Assembly (NCBI GenBank): GCA_010671905.1
Contig: JAAHII010000001.1
Span: 7,809,557-7,873,556 of the forward strand
Source of the DNA: Leptolyngbya sp. SIOISBB
GTDB taxonomy: Bacteria; Cyanobacteriota; Cyanobacteriia; Phormidesmidales; Phormidesmidaceae
Length of the DNA: 64,000 bases
Direction: 5' to 3'
Shown: positions 18,194-27,064 of the stretch, piece by piece
Numbering within the stretch: position 1 is the first letter of the stretch
How the letters are laid out: each line of letters opens with the position of its first letter
The notes under the pieces: generated by a model
What the model saw: only the letters and a program-made list of their open reading frames with translations
Told to the model about the DNA's origin: nothing
The model's database searches: none
Program-made: the position numbers and the translations under genes

Positions 18194-18997
18194 ATGAAGA
18201 AAAGTCGAGGATATCGGGTTGCACCCTTTGGTCGCCATCGACAATTGGTCGCTGCTTCGGTGGCGGTTAACCGAGAGACGAACACCATCCAACTGCTCAC
18301 AGAGGTGGATATCAGCAGACCGCGACACCTCATTGCTGAATACCGAGATCGGACTGGTGAGCGCCTGTCGCTGACCGCCTATGTTGTGGCCTGTCTAGCT
18401 CGGGCGCTGGATGATTTTCCGCAATTTAATGCCTTTCACCAAGGCCGCCGATTAATCCTGTTTGATGATCTCACCATCAGCATTTTGTTCGAGCGCGACC
18501 TCAAGGGTGAGCTCGTTCCTGAGGTGGTCGGACTCCCAGCTGTTAATCGCAAAACCTATCGACAAATCCATGATGAGTTGCGAGCCATACAGCAGCGGCC
18601 GAGTCAGCCGCTCGATTCAGCTACAGGCATCGCCTGGATGCGCTTTATCCCTGGATGTTTACTACGGACTTTAATCCGTCTGGCGGCTCGCAACATCAAC
18701 CTGCGGCAACGATTTGGCGTCGTCGCGGTGACTGCGGTTGGCATGTTCGGTTCAGGGCCAATGTGGCTACTGCCGCTCACGGGTGCAACCGTCACTGTCG
18801 CGGTGGGGGCGATCGCCAAACGCCCCGTCCTCATTGAGGGTTGTTGGCAAGAGCGAGAGCATCTCTGCCTCACCCTCACCTTTGACCACGACATCATTGA
18901 TGGGGCACCGGCGGCACGTTTTACGAGTCAATTTGCAGCACACCTTGCGAGCGGAGACGAACTCGATAACGTGGTTGACACTGCCGCTTATACATAA
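18194..18997 (+). CDS. Stand-alone 2-oxoacid dehydrogenase acyltransferase catalytic domain protein, 267 aa
   Basis: The protein has the chloramphenicol-acetyltransferase-like fold of E2 acyltransferase catalytic domains, with the active-site motif H-x3-D-G as DHDIIDG (His232, Asp236). The middle region FGVVAVTAVGMFG is also typical. It lacks the lipoyl and E1/E3-binding domains of true E2 subunits, so it is a free-standing acyltransferase whose acyl donor and acceptor are unknown. The start is the ATG at 18194, preceded by GGGAGAAGG; an open frame back to 18092 overlaps the previous gene and has no similarity. The last four codons and the TAA stop fall inside a MITE terminal repeat (18984 onward), so the C-terminus was altered by insertion. 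Confidence 0.82.
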   Translation: MKKSRGYRVAPFGRHRQLVAASVAVNRETNTIQLLTEVDISRPRHLIAEYRDRTGERLSLTAYVVACLARALDDFPQFNAFHQGRRLILFDDLTISILFERDLKGELVPEVVGLPAVNRKTYRQIHDELRAIQQRPSQPLDSATGIAWMRFIPGCLLRTLIRLAARNINLRQRFGVVAVTAVGMFGSGPMWLLPLTGATVTVAVGAIAKRPVLIEGCWQEREHLCLTLTFDHDIIDGAPAARFTSQFAAHLASGDELDNVVDTAAYT

Positions 18998-19140
18998 GTT
19001 TCTGGTTGGTCGTTTCCAGAGATCTAGCCCCCTACATCCCCCAATGCCGGAGTTCACAGTCCTCCAGCATTGGGGGATGTAGGGGGATAAAGGGGGGCAA
19101 TGCAGCATTTTGCGGTCTTACTAGATATGTGTATAAGCGG
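18984..19140 (+). mobile_element. MITE-like element, copy A
   Basis: Ends are CCGCTTATACA (18984-18994) and its inverse TGTATAAGCGG (19130-19140). In between are internal inverted repeats (CCCCCTACATCCCCCAAT ... ATTGGGGGATGTAGGGGG). The same sequence, in the other orientation and about 85-90% alike by eye, is copy B at 57112-57272. It has no coding capacity, so it would need a transposase in trans. No target-site duplication is obvious. Confidence 0.75.
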
Positions 19141-19359
19141 GAGCGTGGTGAACGAGAGGGGTATCAACGCTCAATGTCAGAGTGCCATCCCAGGGATAAA
19201 CCCATGATGTAGTTGCCTGGAGTGCCTAACCGGTCCATGGAGAGCAAATTTCAAACTCACAGTCGAGCGATCGCGGTTCTAGACTCCTCATAAAGTCCTC
19301 ATAACTCAAGCCTAATTTAGGAACTAGGGGACATCCCTTTAAAGATAGTGATTGAGGCA

Positions 19360-19959
19360 ATGAATATGCGTTTGCCCATCTCTTGGATCAGAGTAGGAAT
19401 CGCCTTTCTGATAATCGGTTTTGTCTGACTAGGCTGGGTTCTATTTGCCCCTGCCCATGGCATTAATTTTCCGACAGCCCTCGCTGCGGTGGGTTCTTCA
19501 GTGACGCCAGCCGAAAGCATATGTGTCGATACGGGGCAAAAAATTGATCTAAATAATGCCAACCTGATGGCCTTTACAGACTGCCCTGGTTTTTACCCGG
19601 CGCTGGCAACGTTGATTGTGCAGCATGGCCCCTATGAGCAGGTAGAAGCTGTTTTGAACATTCCAGATTTGAACGAGCAGCAACAACAATTACTGCAGGC
19701 GAACTTAGACTTCTTTATCGTATCAACGCCCGTGGTTTCCTTAGAGATGAGAATGCCCCCAGGACATCAAGGTAATTGCCTGCTTGCGATTCAACCCGGT
19801 GGTGATTCACGCACTACATCAAAAGGGAACGACATCACGCTGAGGTATCAGGACCTGCCTTTTGCCTGGATCACTGGTGTCGTTACGAGTTATGGGCAAT
19901 TTCTACGGGCATTCGCAGTCGCTTATACCTTAAATAGTAGGAGGCCTTCCGCTAGTTGA
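19360..19959 (+). pseudogene. psbU-like gene with an in-frame stop in the signal peptide
   Basis: From a GTG at 19489 the frame encodes a helix-hairpin-helix region closely resembling PsbU, the 12-kDa extrinsic photosystem II protein (KIDLNNANLMAFTDCPGFYP, VLNIPDLNEQQQQLLQANLD). In the same frame an ATG at 19360 begins a typical signal peptide (RLPISWIRVGIAFLIIGFV) that is cut by TGA at 19426-19428, then continues (LGWVLFAPAHGINFPTALAA) into the mature part. Starting at 19489 would give a cytosolic protein that cannot reach the lumen. After the PsbU core the frame continues for 70 residues unlike PsbU. I read this as a degenerate psbU paralogue; a sequencing error at one base is the alternative. 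It ends overlapping the next gene's start. Confidence 0.7.
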
Positions 19960-20594
19960 TGTGCCGTGGCGGAACGCGTCAAGTCATGCCTCAAGCATCC
20001 CCTCATTCCCTCGTTTCCTTAGACCTCAACCAACCCATTTGGGAGCGCTTTTTTAGCGTGGCACCACTAGTCGTCATTGGGACGCAGGAACCCGATGGCA
20101 CTTATGACCTTGCCCCTAAGCATATGGCCATGCCATTGGGCTGGGGGCACTTCTTTGGCTTTATCTGTACACCCCGTCATCACACCTACCAAAACATCCA
20201 ACGCACCCAAGCATTTACCGTGAGCTTTCCTCAGCCCAGTCAGGTGTTAGCGACTAGCCTGACAGCTGCCCCCCGATGCGGGGATAACCATAAGCCAGCC
20301 CTCAACGTCTTACCGACTTTCCCGGCCCAAAGCATCGACGGGGTCTTTTTGCAGGATGCCTATGTGTGCCTGGAATGCGAACTCGATCGCATCATTGACG
20401 GCTTCGGGGAGGATAGCCTGATCGCGGGCAAGATTCTGGCGGCCCATGTCGATGAAACCGCCCTCAGGCTCTCAGCGCGAGATGATCAAGACCTGCTGCT
20501 CCAGTCTCCGGTGCTGGCTTATTTATCGCCGGGACGCTATGCCTGCATTGATCACAGCCAATCCTTTCCATTCCACGAGGGATTTCAGCGATGA
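19959..20594 (+). CDS. Flavin-reductase-like FMN-binding split-barrel protein, 211 aa
   Basis: The protein resembles the flavin reductase-like domain: a split barrel with the segment TYDLAPKHMAMPLGWGHFFGFICTP early on, followed by QNIQRTQAFTVSFP and a late VHVDETAL-type strand. It would bind FMN and is cytosolic. Start choice is uncertain. AGGAGG at 19939-19944 favours TTG 19956 or ATG 19959, while ATG 19986 (MPQASPHS) begins nearer the conserved part. Its end overlaps the next gene by four bases, so it is translationally coupled to the M20 peptidase. The function of the pair is not evident. Confidence 0.78.
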   Translation: MCRGGTRQVMPQASPHSLVSLDLNQPIWERFFSVAPLVVIGTQEPDGTYDLAPKHMAMPLGWGHFFGFICTPRHHTYQNIQRTQAFTVSFPQPSQVLATSLTAAPRCGDNHKPALNVLPTFPAQSIDGVFLQDAYVCLECELDRIIDGFGEDSLIAGKILAAHVDETALRLSARDDQDLLLQSPVLAYLSPGRYACIDHSQSFPFHEGFQR

Positions 20595-21787
20595 CGGCCT
20601 TGCAGATTCCCGCGCCCACCAATCGGCAACTGTTTGACTATCTCCACCGGCGCCAGGGAGAGATGCAGAGCCTGCTGGAAACCCTCGTGAAGATGGAAAC
20701 GCCCTCCACGGTGCCCGCATCGCAAGTGCCCATCCTGAAGTGCTTGCGCCAGGAACTGGAACAGCGTCAGTTTCGCGTGCGATCGCTCCCTGGACGTACC
20801 AGCGGCGGCCACTTGTTTGCGATCGCCGCTCGCCGTCGTTCTCCCCAACCGGCCCAACTTTTAGTGGGCCACTGCGATACCGTTTGGCCGCTCGGCACCC
20901 TGGCCCAGATGCCCCTGAAGGTCAGTCAAGGCAAACTGTATGGACCGGGCAGTTACGACATGAAGGCCGGTCTGGTGATCATGCTGTTTGCGGTACAGGC
21001 GGTGCAGGCATTACACGGCGAGAGCGCAATCGCCCCAGCCGTTTTTATTAACTCTGATGAGGAAATTGGCAGTGACGAGTCCACTCGCTATATTCGGTCT
21101 TTGGCCCAGGTCTGCGATCGCGCCCTCGTTTTTGAACCCTCACTCGGCCCCAGGGGCCACCTCAAAACGGCGCGAAAAGGCGTCGGTCGTTTCACCATCC
21201 GAGTCCTGGGACAAGCCGCCCATGCGGGGCTAGAACCTGAAAAAGGAGCCAGCGCCATTCTGGAACTCTCCCATGTGATTCAACAGTTGTTTGCCTTGAA
21301 TGACCCAGATCGAGGCATCACCGTCAACGTCGGCACCATTGATGGGGGCATTCGTCCCAATGTTGTTGCCCCCGAAAGCCGTGCGATCGTGGATGTGCGG
21401 GTGCTGCATCAGGCCGATGTCCCTCGTTTAGAAGCAGCGATTCGAGATTTGCAGGCCATCACCCCCGGTACCCGTTTGGACATTACCGGGCGTATCGGCC
21501 GTCCCCCCATGGAAAAAACCCCTGGCAATCAGCAACTCTGGCAACTGGCTCAGGCTACCGCCGAGGAGTTAGACATGGCGATCGACCAAGAGACGGTCGG
21601 TGGCGGCTCCGACGGTAACACGACCAGCCTCTACACCCCCACCCTGGATGGCCTCGGGGCCGTGGGCGATGCGGCTCATTCCCCTGGCGAATTCGTTTAC
21701 CTCGATTCCCTCATGGAGCGCACGGCCCTCGTGGCCAAACTCCTCCTGGCTCCCCCTCTGCAAGCAGCCCCTGCGGTTGCTAAATGA
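20591..21787 (+). CDS. M20-family metallopeptidase (carboxypeptidase G2 / ArgE-like), 398 aa
   Basis: A two-zinc M20 exopeptidase or deacylase. Metal and catalytic motifs are all present: GHCDTVWP (His and the following Asp), GPGSYDMKAG (bridging Asp), NSDEEIGS (Glu-Glu, general base and ligand), FEPSLG and AAHSPGEF (last His). The insertion VNVGTIDGGIRPNVVAPE is the typical lid dimerisation domain. Length is normal for the glutamate carboxypeptidase subgroup. No signal peptide is present. It is coupled to the flavin-reductase-like gene and followed by a DUF1611 gene. Because a DUF1611 protein (DgcN) acetylates D-glutamate in other bacteria, an N-acyl amino acid or D-glutamate peptide substrate is possible; this is inference. 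Confidence 0.9.
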   Translation: MTALQIPAPTNRQLFDYLHRRQGEMQSLLETLVKMETPSTVPASQVPILKCLRQELEQRQFRVRSLPGRTSGGHLFAIAARRRSPQPAQLLVGHCDTVWPLGTLAQMPLKVSQGKLYGPGSYDMKAGLVIMLFAVQAVQALHGESAIAPAVFINSDEEIGSDESTRYIRSLAQVCDRALVFEPSLGPRGHLKTARKGVGRFTIRVLGQAAHAGLEPEKGASAILELSHVIQQLFALNDPDRGITVNVGTIDGGIRPNVVAPESRAIVDVRVLHQADVPRLEAAIRDLQAITPGTRLDITGRIGRPPMEKTPGNQQLWQLAQATAEELDMAIDQETVGGGSDGNTTSLYTPTLDGLGAVGDAAHSPGEFVYLDSLMERTALVAKLLLAPPLQAAPAVAK

Positions 21788-21956
21788 GGGGGGCGATCGC
21801 CGATTTTCTTACCCGTTCTAGACGTGATCTATCACGTCTTTCTTGCCATGAAACCCCACTATGTCTTCAGCACTCTCACTCGCATCTCTGATTTAGCCAC
21901 CCGCCCCTTCGACGTGCAACCCTTACCCCCAAACTGCCTGGGCAACCGGGGACTAT

Positions 21957-22862
21957 GTGGTGGGTCAGGTACACACGGCGACCGGCCCTTTAGCCAACGT
22001 CGAGTTGCCGACCGGTCGCCTGGCCCTTCCGGTCGAGGGGGACTGGGTAGTGGGAGCCTTGGGGGTGCGACAAGCAACCCTGGAGGCGGTCGGGGATTGG
22101 CGGGCTATTCAATCCGACGGTCTGATGCATAACTTGACCATTGCCGGACTGTTTGGCCGATTGACTTCAGCCTCCTATCTCATGCCCCAGTTTCCGACCC
22201 TACGCTACCAAGGTCATGTGATGCGTCAAGGTCAAAAGGTTGGCATGGCCGACTTTGTGGCCGATGCCCCGTGGATGCCCTACACCCGACCGACCATCCT
22301 GATCATTGGCACCTCCATGTCAGCCGGAAAAACGACCGCCGCTCGGGTCATCATTCACCTCTTAAAGCAGCTCGATTTGCAAGTGGGGGGAGCCAAGTTG
22401 ACGGGGGCCGGGCGCTATCGCGATATTCTGGCCATGTTGGATGCCGGGAGCGATCGCATCTTTGATTTCGTTGATGTTGGCCTGCCCTCCTCCATTTGCC
22501 CCCCCGAAGACTTTCGCCAGTCGATACAACAACTGCTCTCCTTGATTGAGGCAGAACGCCCGGATGTGGTAGTGGCGGAAGCGGGCGCATCGCCCCACGA
22601 ACCCTACAACGGCTCAGTGGCGATGGAAGTATTGGCTGATCAGGTGAAATGTACGGTGCTCTGTGCCTCGGATCCTTACGCTGTCGTGGGCGTGAGCCAG
22701 AGTTTTGGCATCCAGCCAGATGTGGTCGCGGGCATTGCCACGAGCACAACCGCCGGGGTCGAATTGGTGGAGAAACTCACCGGGGTGATGGCGCTCAATT
22801 TAGCGGCACAGTCGTCTCACCCAAAACTCCTATCTCTGCTGAAAACCAAATTAGGTTTATGA
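21957..22862 (+). CDS. DUF1611 (DgcN-like) P-loop protein, 301 aa or longer
   Basis: A clear Walker A motif, GTSMSAGKTTAARV, with later DVVVAEAGASPHEP and VLCASDPYAVVGV, identifies the DUF1611 family, whose characterised member DgcN is a D-glutamate N-acetyltransferase. The GTG at 21957 is only the first usable start in this frame. Similarity-like sequence (AWATGDYVVGQVH) continues upstream of it, and the frame then closes at a TAG near 21894. The next frame carries a plausible N-terminus from the ATG at 21848 (RPFDVQPLPPN). A one-base frameshift near 21930 may therefore have split the real start. The gene converges on the potassium operon with nine bases between stops. Confidence 0.8.
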   Translation: MVGQVHTATGPLANVELPTGRLALPVEGDWVVGALGVRQATLEAVGDWRAIQSDGLMHNLTIAGLFGRLTSASYLMPQFPTLRYQGHVMRQGQKVGMADFVADAPWMPYTRPTILIIGTSMSAGKTTAARVIIHLLKQLDLQVGGAKLTGAGRYRDILAMLDAGSDRIFDFVDVGLPSSICPPEDFRQSIQQLLSLIEAERPDVVVAEAGASPHEPYNGSVAMEVLADQVKCTVLCASDPYAVVGVSQSFGIQPDVVAGIATSTTAGVELVEKLTGVMALNLAAQSSHPKLLSLLKTKLGL

Positions 22863-22871
22863 AGCGGCGCA

Positions 22872-24356
22872 TCACTCCCTTGACCAGAGGGCCAAGCCAT
22901 CATGTAACAGTTGTAGGCTGCCAATGATGACAGTGAAGAATTCCAAGCGCCCCAGCACCATACCGGCCATTTCCGTCCACAAGACCCCTACGGGCGCTGC
23001 CGCACTCGTGATGCCGGTCGATAACCCGACTGTGCTGAGACTGCTCACAAATTCAAACAGGCTGTCCTGTAGGGGGTAACCATAGGCGGCCAGAATCCCG
23101 GTTCCCACCATCAGAATCAGCCAATAGGTCAGCACAAATAAACTGGTCTGGCTAATGGTGGCCCAGGTCAAAAACTGTTGCCGATCGCCCTGCCAAAGAT
23201 AGGGCGCTGTCACCGTCGAGGCGGGTAAGCGGCGGCGGTTAATTTCCCAACCGAGTCCCCGCAACAGCAGCATGAGGCGAAACACTTTAATGCCACCAGC
23301 GGTCGATCCGGCTCCACCGCCAATGATCATCAGGCCAATTATTAGCCACCAGCCGAGCCCATTCCAGGGAGTATAGTCGACCGTCGCAAATCCCGTTGTA
23401 GAGAGCGCCGTGAGGGTCTCAAACCAGGCCACTCGCAGGGCTTTTTCCCAAGGTACGTAGAGCGATCGCGTCACCCCCCAAAAAAGGATGAGGCAGCCTA
23501 CACTGCCCAACCCCAGTTGCAGTCTCAGTTCGCTATTGCGCCAAAAGGCCCGAAACCGCCGCTGCACTAACAGATAGGCCGTCAAATAGTTGAGACTGCC
23601 GCCAATCATCAATCCTGAGATGACCAGTTCGATCGCGGGTTGATTCCAGCTACCAATGGAATCAACCCGCGTGGAAAATCCCCCGGTTGATAGGGCGGTC
23701 AAGGCATGGTTAATCGCATCAAACCAGCTCATCCCCGCTAGTCGCAAGGCCACCAGCCCCACCGCGATATAGCTGGAGTACATGGCTAAAACGAGCTTGG
23801 CCGACTGGCGCACATTGGGGACGAGTTGTTCACCGCGACCTTCAGCCGCCGTCATGCCAGCGCCAGAGACCCGGGCAATCGCCCCGACAGCGATAATCGC
23901 AAAGCCCGCCCCCCCAAACACCTGGGTCAGACTCCGCAACAGCAAAATCAAATGCGGGGCTTGGGAGACATCCACGACTGATAGTCCGGTGGTGGTCCAG
24001 CCGCTGGTGGATTCAAAGCAGGCCTGGGTGAACGTCAACTGCTGCCAGGCTAAATAGGGGAGCGTGCTCAGGGTAATGGCCAGCAGCCAGCCCAGGACAG
24101 CAATCACGGCTCCTTCCTGCAGAGACAACCGCTCTAAGGGGACGGGCAGCGGTCGCCGCCCAAGGCCATAACTGACGAAAGCTGAGAGACCGCCTGGCAG
24201 CAGAAACCCCCAAGCCAACGGCCATTCTGCAGGAAAAGCCAGCAGTGCGAAGAGTGGCAACAACAGTACCAGACTGCTAATCAACCCGATCAGCCCGACA
24301 TAATGCAGAATCAGGCGGTACCGCTGGCGGAGAAATCGCTGATATCGCTGCACCAC
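22872..24356 (-). CDS. trkH: TrkH/KtrB-type potassium transporter membrane subunit, 494 aa
   Basis: Polytopic inner-membrane K+ channel-like transporter with four selectivity-filter loops, each with the expected glycine: STSGWTTTGLSV, LSTGGFSTR, LSTTGFATVDY and LSTVGLSTG. The start is GTG at 24354-24356, two bases after the stop of the TrkA-like gene, so the three genes 25452-22872 form a tight operon. TrkA-type nucleotide-binding subunits normally gate this channel. It is the last gene of the operon and converges on the DUF1611 gene. Confidence 0.93.
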   Translation of the reverse strand: MVQRYQRFLRQRYRLILHYVGLIGLISSLVLLLPLFALLAFPAEWPLAWGFLLPGGLSAFVSYGLGRRPLPVPLERLSLQEGAVIAVLGWLLAITLSTLPYLAWQQLTFTQACFESTSGWTTTGLSVVDVSQAPHLILLLRSLTQVFGGAGFAIIAVGAIARVSGAGMTAAEGRGEQLVPNVRQSAKLVLAMYSSYIAVGLVALRLAGMSWFDAINHALTALSTGGFSTRVDSIGSWNQPAIELVISGLMIGGSLNYLTAYLLVQRRFRAFWRNSELRLQLGLGSVGCLILFWGVTRSLYVPWEKALRVAWFETLTALSTTGFATVDYTPWNGLGWWLIIGLMIIGGGAGSTAGGIKVFRLMLLLRGLGWEINRRRLPASTVTAPYLWQGDRQQFLTWATISQTSLFVLTYWLILMVGTGILAAYGYPLQDSLFEFVSSLSTVGLSTGITSAAAPVGVLWTEMAGMVLGRLEFFTVIIGSLQLLHDGLALWSRE

Positions 24357-24358
24357 GG

Positions 24359-25024
24359 TTAGGTCTCGCTGCCCAACAAGGTCTCTAATCCCAGGGTTTG
24401 TTGATGAGTTTGTGTCAGCAATACAAGGCGATCGCCTAAGTGCAACTCCGTTCCACCGCGAGGCACGATGACAGTTGTATTGCGAATGATACAGCCGATT
24501 AACACCCCTGCAGGCAACTGTAAAGTTTGCAGGGTCTTGCCCAATGCGGGACTGCGATTCGAGAGGATGACTTCTGTCACCTGCACCTGTCCTCCCGCGA
24601 TGGGAATCAAGTTTTGAATGGCCTCAAACCCAATCCGTTCTTCAATCAAATGGGCCAGAATTTGAGTCACCGAAAACGTGACGGTAACGCCCAACTGCTG
24701 AAAGACTTCTCGATAGTCAGGATCATTGACGAGCGCGATCGTGCGCGGCACTCCGTAATGCTGTTTAGCAATCTGGCACGCGACTAAATTGACGTCATCC
24801 TTTGAGGTCAGGGCTACTAGAACGTCGGCCTGATAAGCGCCAGCATCTTGCAAAATCAACGGGTCGCTGCCATCACCCACAATGACCCGAGCCGATGTTT
24901 CTCGGGCTAGCGCCTGAGCTTTGGCCGATTGATTATCGATCACGGTGGTGGTAGAGCCCCGACGATCAAACTCTTTGCTGAGAAAATAGGCGAGTTTGCC
25001 ACCCCCCACGAGGATGATATTCAT
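24359..25024 (-). CDS. TrkA-like regulatory subunit (RCK_N plus RCK_C), 221 aa
   Basis: Residues 1-120 form a Rossmann RCK_N domain (MNIILVGGGKLAYFLSKEF with the glycine-rich loop, then TVIDNQ and VIVGDGSDP). Residues about 140-215 are an RCK_C/TrkA_C domain (VQVTEVILSNRSPALGKTL, LGDRLVLLTQ). It should bind NAD(H) or ATP/ADP and gate the TrkH subunit on the cytoplasmic face. Its start overlaps the stop of the preceding gene by four bases. Confidence 0.92.
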   Translation of the reverse strand: MNIILVGGGKLAYFLSKEFDRRGSTTTVIDNQSAKAQALARETSARVIVGDGSDPLILQDAGAYQADVLVALTSKDDVNLVACQIAKQHYGVPRTIALVNDPDYREVFQQLGVTVTFSVTQILAHLIEERIGFEAIQNLIPIAGGQVQVTEVILSNRSPALGKTLQTLQLPAGVLIGCIIRNTTVIVPRGGTELHLGDRLVLLTQTHQQTLGLETLLGSET

Positions 25025-25452
25025 AGCGTTAACTGCGAATTGCGGTCATCGAGTTGGTCAATGCAATAGTCCGCCGCCAGGCTCGTTGGGCTCACTGTGG
25101 GAATGTTGAAGGCTTGGTAAATCACTTCACGAGACGGGGCAAACACCCTAGCCAACACCGAGTCGACCTGAAACACCGACCGCGCCACTTGGGCCACCAT
25201 CAAATTCAGCGTATCTTCGCCAGTTACGGCGAATACCGCATCCGCTTTCTGGAGTCCGGCCCGCTTCAACACGGACAATTCGGCGGCATCTCCCATAATT
25301 TGAAAGCCCCCAAACTCTGGCGATAGCGATCGCAAGGCCAATTCGGAGTGATCGACCACGACGATGCTTTGCCCCTGACGACTCAGGCGATCAGCCAAAT
25401 TCGCCCCGAGGCGACCACAACCAATAATTGCAATGAACTGAGTGTTGACCAT
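25021..25452 (-). CDS. TrkA-N domain protein, 143 aa
   Basis: A single RCK_N/Rossmann domain: FIAIIGCGRLGANLADRLS, then VVVDHSE, IMGDAAELSVL and FAVTGEDTLNLMVAQVA. It has no RCK_C domain. First gene of the potassium uptake operon. The probable start is the ATG at 25450-25452 (MVNTQF); the open frame reaches 25512 but those 20 residues look non-conserved. Having two separate TrkA-type subunits beside one TrkH suggests a mixed octameric gating ring, which is inference. Confidence 0.88.
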   Translation of the reverse strand: MVNTQFIAIIGCGRLGANLADRLSRQGQSIVVVDHSELALRSLSPEFGGFQIMGDAAELSVLKRAGLQKADAVFAVTGEDTLNLMVAQVARSVFQVDSVLARVFAPSREVIYQAFNIPTVSPTSLAADYCIDQLDDRNSQLTL

Positions 25453-25753
25453 ACAGCGATGAACAGTAAGGAATGACTCAATCCCGGTGGTGGGCCTCAG
25501 GGGGCGTATCACCGGATTGCCCTTTACCCCATCACCTATGGTGGGCAGGCCCAGGGATGGCCAAAGCGGGCAGATTCCCGCCCCCCTAGGCGCAGAGTCG
25601 ACCCATCATAGGCTTCCTGCTTCAACAGTAACTGAAAGGCTGTTAGCCATGCGGTGAGGTCTTCACAACTTCCCCAAGTTTGGCCTTTAAGCTGAAGTCC
25701 ACAGGCTGGACAGTTAATCAGGATTGAGTTTGATACCTGTTGGAGATAAAGCC

Positions 25754-26656
25754 ATGAAATGGAAAATTTTCAAGTGGTGGTTCATTGGTTTAATCGCTTT
25801 TTTCTGGGCACTTTGGGCGAGCAGCAGCTATCTGCCCGTCCAGGCTAGCCCGGCCTACCAAGACACCTTCAAAATCGGCGGCGATCTCGTTATTGCCGAA
25901 TCCCAAACAGTGAATGATGCCTTTGCCATTGGGGGTGACCTCACTGTGCAGCCAGGGGCGATCGTCCAGGGGGATGCCTTTGCCATTGGCGGCAATGTTC
26001 AGCTCGCAGAAAATTCGCTAGTAGAAGGCGATACTTTTGCCATTGGCGGGCGGGTGATTCGTGCCGAAACCGCCGTGGTTAACGGTAGCGAATTTACCTT
26101 ACTAGAACAATTCAATAGTCTCTTTGAACGCTTTGGCGTCTTAGGCACCCTCTATCTGGGTAATGTGGCATTTTGGGCAGCGACCTTTGCGGTGGCCGCG
26201 ATCGCCGGTTGTCCATTACTACTCCTGCTGCCAGGTCATATTGACGAGATTGTCACTGCGGTTCACACCCGTCCCTTTATGAGTTTGGTCTATGGCATGG
26301 GGGGATTTGTCGCCCTCACCATTCTTACGGTGTTGTTTTCCGGTAGCGTCATCGGCGCGATCGTGATTCCGTTGGCCAATATGGTTGCTCTGCTCACCGG
26401 GCTCTTGGGCGGAATCTCAATGAGCGTCTGGTTGGGCAAACGACTGCGTTCTCAAAAACCCGCTGCCCAGTTCCAGCATTTCTGGCTGGGATGGTTGTTG
26501 CTGTTTGTCATCAGCTTGATCCCCATCGCGGGCGGCCTCTTGATCAGTCTGATTACCCTATTTGGCTTTGGGGCGACCCTACTATCTCGCTATGGCATTA
26601 AAACCGCCAACAGCTTACCGATGGCCCTCGATCGCCTCGAACATCAACCGGAATAA
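25754..26656 (+). CDS. Membrane protein with bactofilin-like repeats, 300 aa
   Basis: After one N-terminal transmembrane helix or uncleaved signal (FKWWFIGLIAFFWALWA) the protein has four or five 18-residue repeats of the form (V)xGDxFAIGGxVxxA (residues about 35-110), resembling the beta-solenoid of polymer-forming bactofilins. Four further membrane helices follow (residues about 130-290), including AATFAVAAIAGCPLLLLLPG and LLLFVISLIPIAGGLLISLI. The start at ATG 25754 is favoured by GGAG eight bases upstream. The solenoid should lie outside the cytoplasmic membrane and the helices anchor it. The role is unknown. Confidence 0.75.
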   Translation: MKWKIFKWWFIGLIAFFWALWASSSYLPVQASPAYQDTFKIGGDLVIAESQTVNDAFAIGGDLTVQPGAIVQGDAFAIGGNVQLAENSLVEGDTFAIGGRVIRAETAVVNGSEFTLLEQFNSLFERFGVLGTLYLGNVAFWAATFAVAAIAGCPLLLLLPGHIDEIVTAVHTRPFMSLVYGMGGFVALTILTVLFSGSVIGAIVIPLANMVALLTGLLGGISMSVWLGKRLRSQKPAAQFQHFWLGWLLLFVISLIPIAGGLLISLITLFGFGATLLSRYGIKTANSLPMALDRLEHQPE

Positions 26657-26875
26657 CGGCAAACTATGCCTTCTGAAAGTAACGTTGAGAGTCTCCAAAA
26701 GTCGCTCTTTCGGTCAGTGCCGAGTCTGATTGGGGCCACACAGTAGAATGTGGAATGCAGAGATCGGAATTTGAAGGTGAGATACTCTTTAAACAACAAC
26801 TTCAGCAATCTGGAGTATTCTGATCTGATCCCGAAAAAACAGTCTGGATTTCGCCTGAGGTCGCTAATAAAAAGA

Positions 26876-26918
26876 AGCAATTCCTGGAAGTAGACTCAAT
26901 CTATTTTCAGGAATTGCT
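26876..26918 (-). terminator. Inverted repeat, terminator-like on the minus strand
   Basis: AGCAATTCCTG (26876-26886) pairs exactly with CAGGAATTGCT (26908-26918), with three more possible pairs inside. On the minus strand the stem is followed by TCTTTTTATT, so it fits as a terminator for the decayed gene ending at 27065. Confidence 0.55.
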
Positions 26919-27064
26919 CCTTTTGAAAATTTACACTTTTGACTGTCTTCTCAACAGATCACAGATGCCTTTGGGGTATCAATGACCTGCTGAGAAGACC
27001 GATGCCAGGGTACAGTGAAACTGCTATTAACTAGTTATCGCCCTCGCACATTACCGATCGCTAT

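Noticed and set aside
21824..22132. Plus-strand frame of 102 codons overlapping the DUF1611 gene
   Set aside because: Only its first part may be meaningful (as the frameshifted N-terminus); the rest is out of frame with the conserved P-loop protein.
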